Source of the DNA: Ficedula albicollis
Lineage: Eukaryota; Chordata; Aves; Passeriformes; Muscicapidae
Assembly (NCBI RefSeq): GCF_000247815.1
Contig: NC_021684.1
Span: forward strand, 11,515,162 to 11,579,161
Direction of reading: 5' to 3'
Length of the DNA: 64,000 nucleotides
Shown one piece after another: positions 63,701 to 64,000 of the stretch. Numbering within the stretch: position 1 is the stretch's first letter; every line of letters starts with the position of its first letter. The notes under the pieces were generated by a model. It was not told the origin of the DNA. It was given only the letters and a program-made list of their open reading frames with translations, and ran no database searches. Made by a program: the position numbers and the translations under genes.

Positions 63701-64000
63701 GGTTATTAACAATTTCTGAATCTTGAAGGACACAGCAGCAAGCCAGGCTGAGAGTGGCAGCAGAAACTTGAAAGGTGCTTTGGACTAAAACTTCCAGCTT
63801 TTCAAGATTCCCTTATTATTGCTCACTTAATTTAGTCAAGTAATTAATTCCTCATTTCTTCATCCACTACACTGAGATTTATAAAGGTAGTTTTCAGGAT
63901 TAGTCTCTCTGAGATCAGCTTGGGCAAGGCATGGTTTTGGGAAAGAGTTTGTGGTGAGAGTGGGATGTGAATTTGTTAGGTGAAAGTTCTGCCTGCAGGG

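Larger units (their letters stand above)
46851..64000. other. intergenic sequence to the right edge, no gene recognised
   Basis: About 17 kb with no supported exon or RNA gene. Longer open frames at 53112-53531 (minus), 53798-54133 (plus) and 62729-63208 (plus) lack recognisable domains. A pair of hairpins lies at 54664-54763, a short (CTG)n run near 56094-56111, an AT-rich palindromic stretch near 56290-56325, and an ATTTGCAT octamer in CNE-like sequence near 60293. Confidence 0.6.

Overview
The window looks like avian nuclear DNA. It holds two compact vertebrate genes in a head-to-head pair, a truncated CR1 LINE of the bird type, short introns, few interspersed repeats, and a long AT-rich stretch without genes. 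The species cannot be read from the sequence; a bird is my inference from the CR1 copy and the small gene sizes.

Positions 1-1494 appear to hold two converging 3' ends. A plus-strand poly(A) signal at 296-301 may end the gene that lies tail-to-tail with XPC in other vertebrates (TMEM43 in human, from memory). The XPC 3' UTR comes in from the other side. Positions 1495-10110 (minus strand) carry all 16 coding exons of XPC, the DNA-damage sensor of global-genome nucleotide excision repair. The exons join in frame to 956 codons plus a stop. Positions 10111-10228 are a 118-bp CpG-rich bidirectional promoter. Positions 10229-14509 (plus strand) carry the four coding exons of LSM3 (102 aa), a subunit of the LSM1-7 mRNA-decay ring and the LSM2-8 U6 snRNP ring. 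The two genes share a promoter region but act in unrelated pathways (DNA repair and RNA processing).

The first introns of both genes contain GC-rich minisatellites interrupted by pure G runs of 321 bp (9553-9873) and 1710 bp (10782-12491). These are probably misassembled or miscalled tandem arrays rather than true sequence.

From about 14850 to 64000 I find no convincing protein-coding exon and no RNA gene. This stretch holds a CR1 3' end (29340-29676), an isolated CpG-rich patch with a TATA-like box (29890-30190), and an apparently exact 701-bp tandem duplication (43008-44409). It also holds an uninterrupted TTCC array of 326 units (45547-46850), several perfect hairpins, and A- or T-rich low-complexity tracts. 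In human the next gene after LSM3 is SLC6A6, far downstream, so a gene-free stretch fits the known order. I found no previously undescribed coding system; the most notable signals are structural, namely the repeats, the duplication and the orphan CpG patch.
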